A stretch of DNA of 64,000 nt from Streptomyces sp. HNM0574. GTDB taxonomy: Bacteria > Actinomycetota > Actinomycetes > Streptomycetales > Streptomycetaceae. Numbering within the stretch: position 1 is the first letter of the stretch; each line of letters opens with the position of its first letter. The stretch spans positions 1 through 64,000 of the forward strand of contig NZ_JAASAH010000021.1 in the NCBI RefSeq assembly GCF_012726235.1, given 5' to 3'. The position numbers and the translations under genes are program-made. Positions 63,719 through 64,000 of this stretch are shown here, piece by piece. Below the pieces are notes generated by a model, which did no database searches, was not told where the DNA came from, and saw only the letters and a program-made list of their open reading frames with translations.

Positions 63719-64000
63719 TCAGGGCGTGGCCCGGTGCCAGGGCGCGTCGGGCCGGGTGGGTCGCGCGTCGGCGGCCAACTGGAGTGCGTACGTGGGGTGT
63801 TCGGCGTCGGGGAGCGGGCCGAGGTAGTGGTGTCCGGTCATGTGGCACCAGGCGGGCAGGTCGAGCGGGGCGGCCGGGTCGGTGGCGATGACGTGGACGA
63901 CGGTGCCGGGCGCTGCGCCGTCGATCCTCTTGCGCAGCCGGAGGAGGAGGGTGACGCAGAGCAGGCCGGTGCCGTCGACGGTGAGGCCGGGCGCGGGCGA
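63719..64000 (-). CDS. TusA/SirA-like sulfurtransferase domain protein, 5'-truncated by the window
   Basis: The minus strand is open from the window end to a TGA at 63719-63721, giving 93 residues without a start. The frame reads LTVDGTGLLCVTLLLRLRKR, VVHVIATDPAAPLDLPAWCH and MTGHHYLGP, matching the TusA fold with its single conserved cysteine. The C-terminal 30 residues are an unconserved tail. Confidence 0.7.
   Translation of the reverse strand, partial: SPAPGLTVDGTGLLCVTLLLRLRKRIDGAAPGTVVHVIATDPAAPLDLPAWCHMTGHHYLGPLPDAEHPTYALQLAADARPTRPDAPWHRATP

Overview
The window is high-GC, densely packed DNA with GTG starts, strong GC3 bias and many 4-bp start/stop overlaps. It is almost certainly a Streptomyces chromosome. 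The order carB-pyrD-pyrF-mihF-gmk-rpoZ-coaBC-metK-priA-fmt-rsmB-rpe matches, from memory, the conserved Streptomyces core around the S. coelicolor SCO1430-1480 interval. No tRNA, rRNA, CRISPR array or intact insertion sequence was seen.

Layout. (1) 0-15.7 kb is core metabolism: the pyrimidine tail (carB, pyrD, pyrF), the nucleoid factor mihF, gmk with an apparently leaderless promoter, rpoZ, coaBC, metK, the helicase-less actinobacterial priA, fmt, rsmB, rpe and a SorC-type regulator. (2) 16-30 kb holds a c-di-AMP-type cation/proton exchange pair (cpeA/cpeB), an FAD oxidoreductase with a probable one-base frameshift, an acyl-CoA ligase divergent from guaB1, an Lrp regulator with a lysine 2-monooxygenase/5-aminovaleramidase pair (davA/davB), an F420-type oxidoreductase and a uracil/xanthine permease. 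(3) 30-35.4 kb is a compact four-gene cassette: UDP-glucose dehydrogenase, GT1 glycosyltransferase and 14-TM MFS exporter in one direction and a TetR regulator in the other, with GAAC/GTTC palindromes between. I read it as a glucuronidation-plus-efflux detoxification module. (4) 35-50 kb holds a TPR protein, a hydrolase, an FMN riboswitch followed by ribD-ribE-ribM-ribBA-ribH, then hisE-hisG, two tandem CNNM/CorC proteins and an EccA-like AAA ATPase. (5) 50-52.4 kb holds a uridine-kinase-like P-loop protein and a Tat-exported C39-type peptidase.

(6) 52.4-58.5 kb is an accessory block. It starts at an integrase C-terminal remnant in lower-GC DNA. It carries a YrhB/Imm35-like gene, a duplicated YrhB plus papain-like (Tox-PL) protein, a decayed Uma2 nuclease gene, a soluble Ser/Thr kinase, an orphan HNH-like toxin C-terminus with its immunity-type partner, and a decayed ketosynthase gene. 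(7) 58.6-64 kb looks like the remains of a secondary-metabolite or resistance locus: an enoyl-CoA hydratase family protein, an unknown protein, a TetR with a clear 15-bp operator, a two-domain antibiotic biosynthesis monooxygenase, an MFS exporter with a suspicious C10 tract, a nucleotidyltransferase and a truncated TusA-like gene.

The most novel-looking parts are the glucuronidation/efflux cassette and the duplicated YrhB/Tox-PL protein in the polymorphic-toxin debris field. All functional calls come from reading the sequence and recalled family knowledge; no database search was run.
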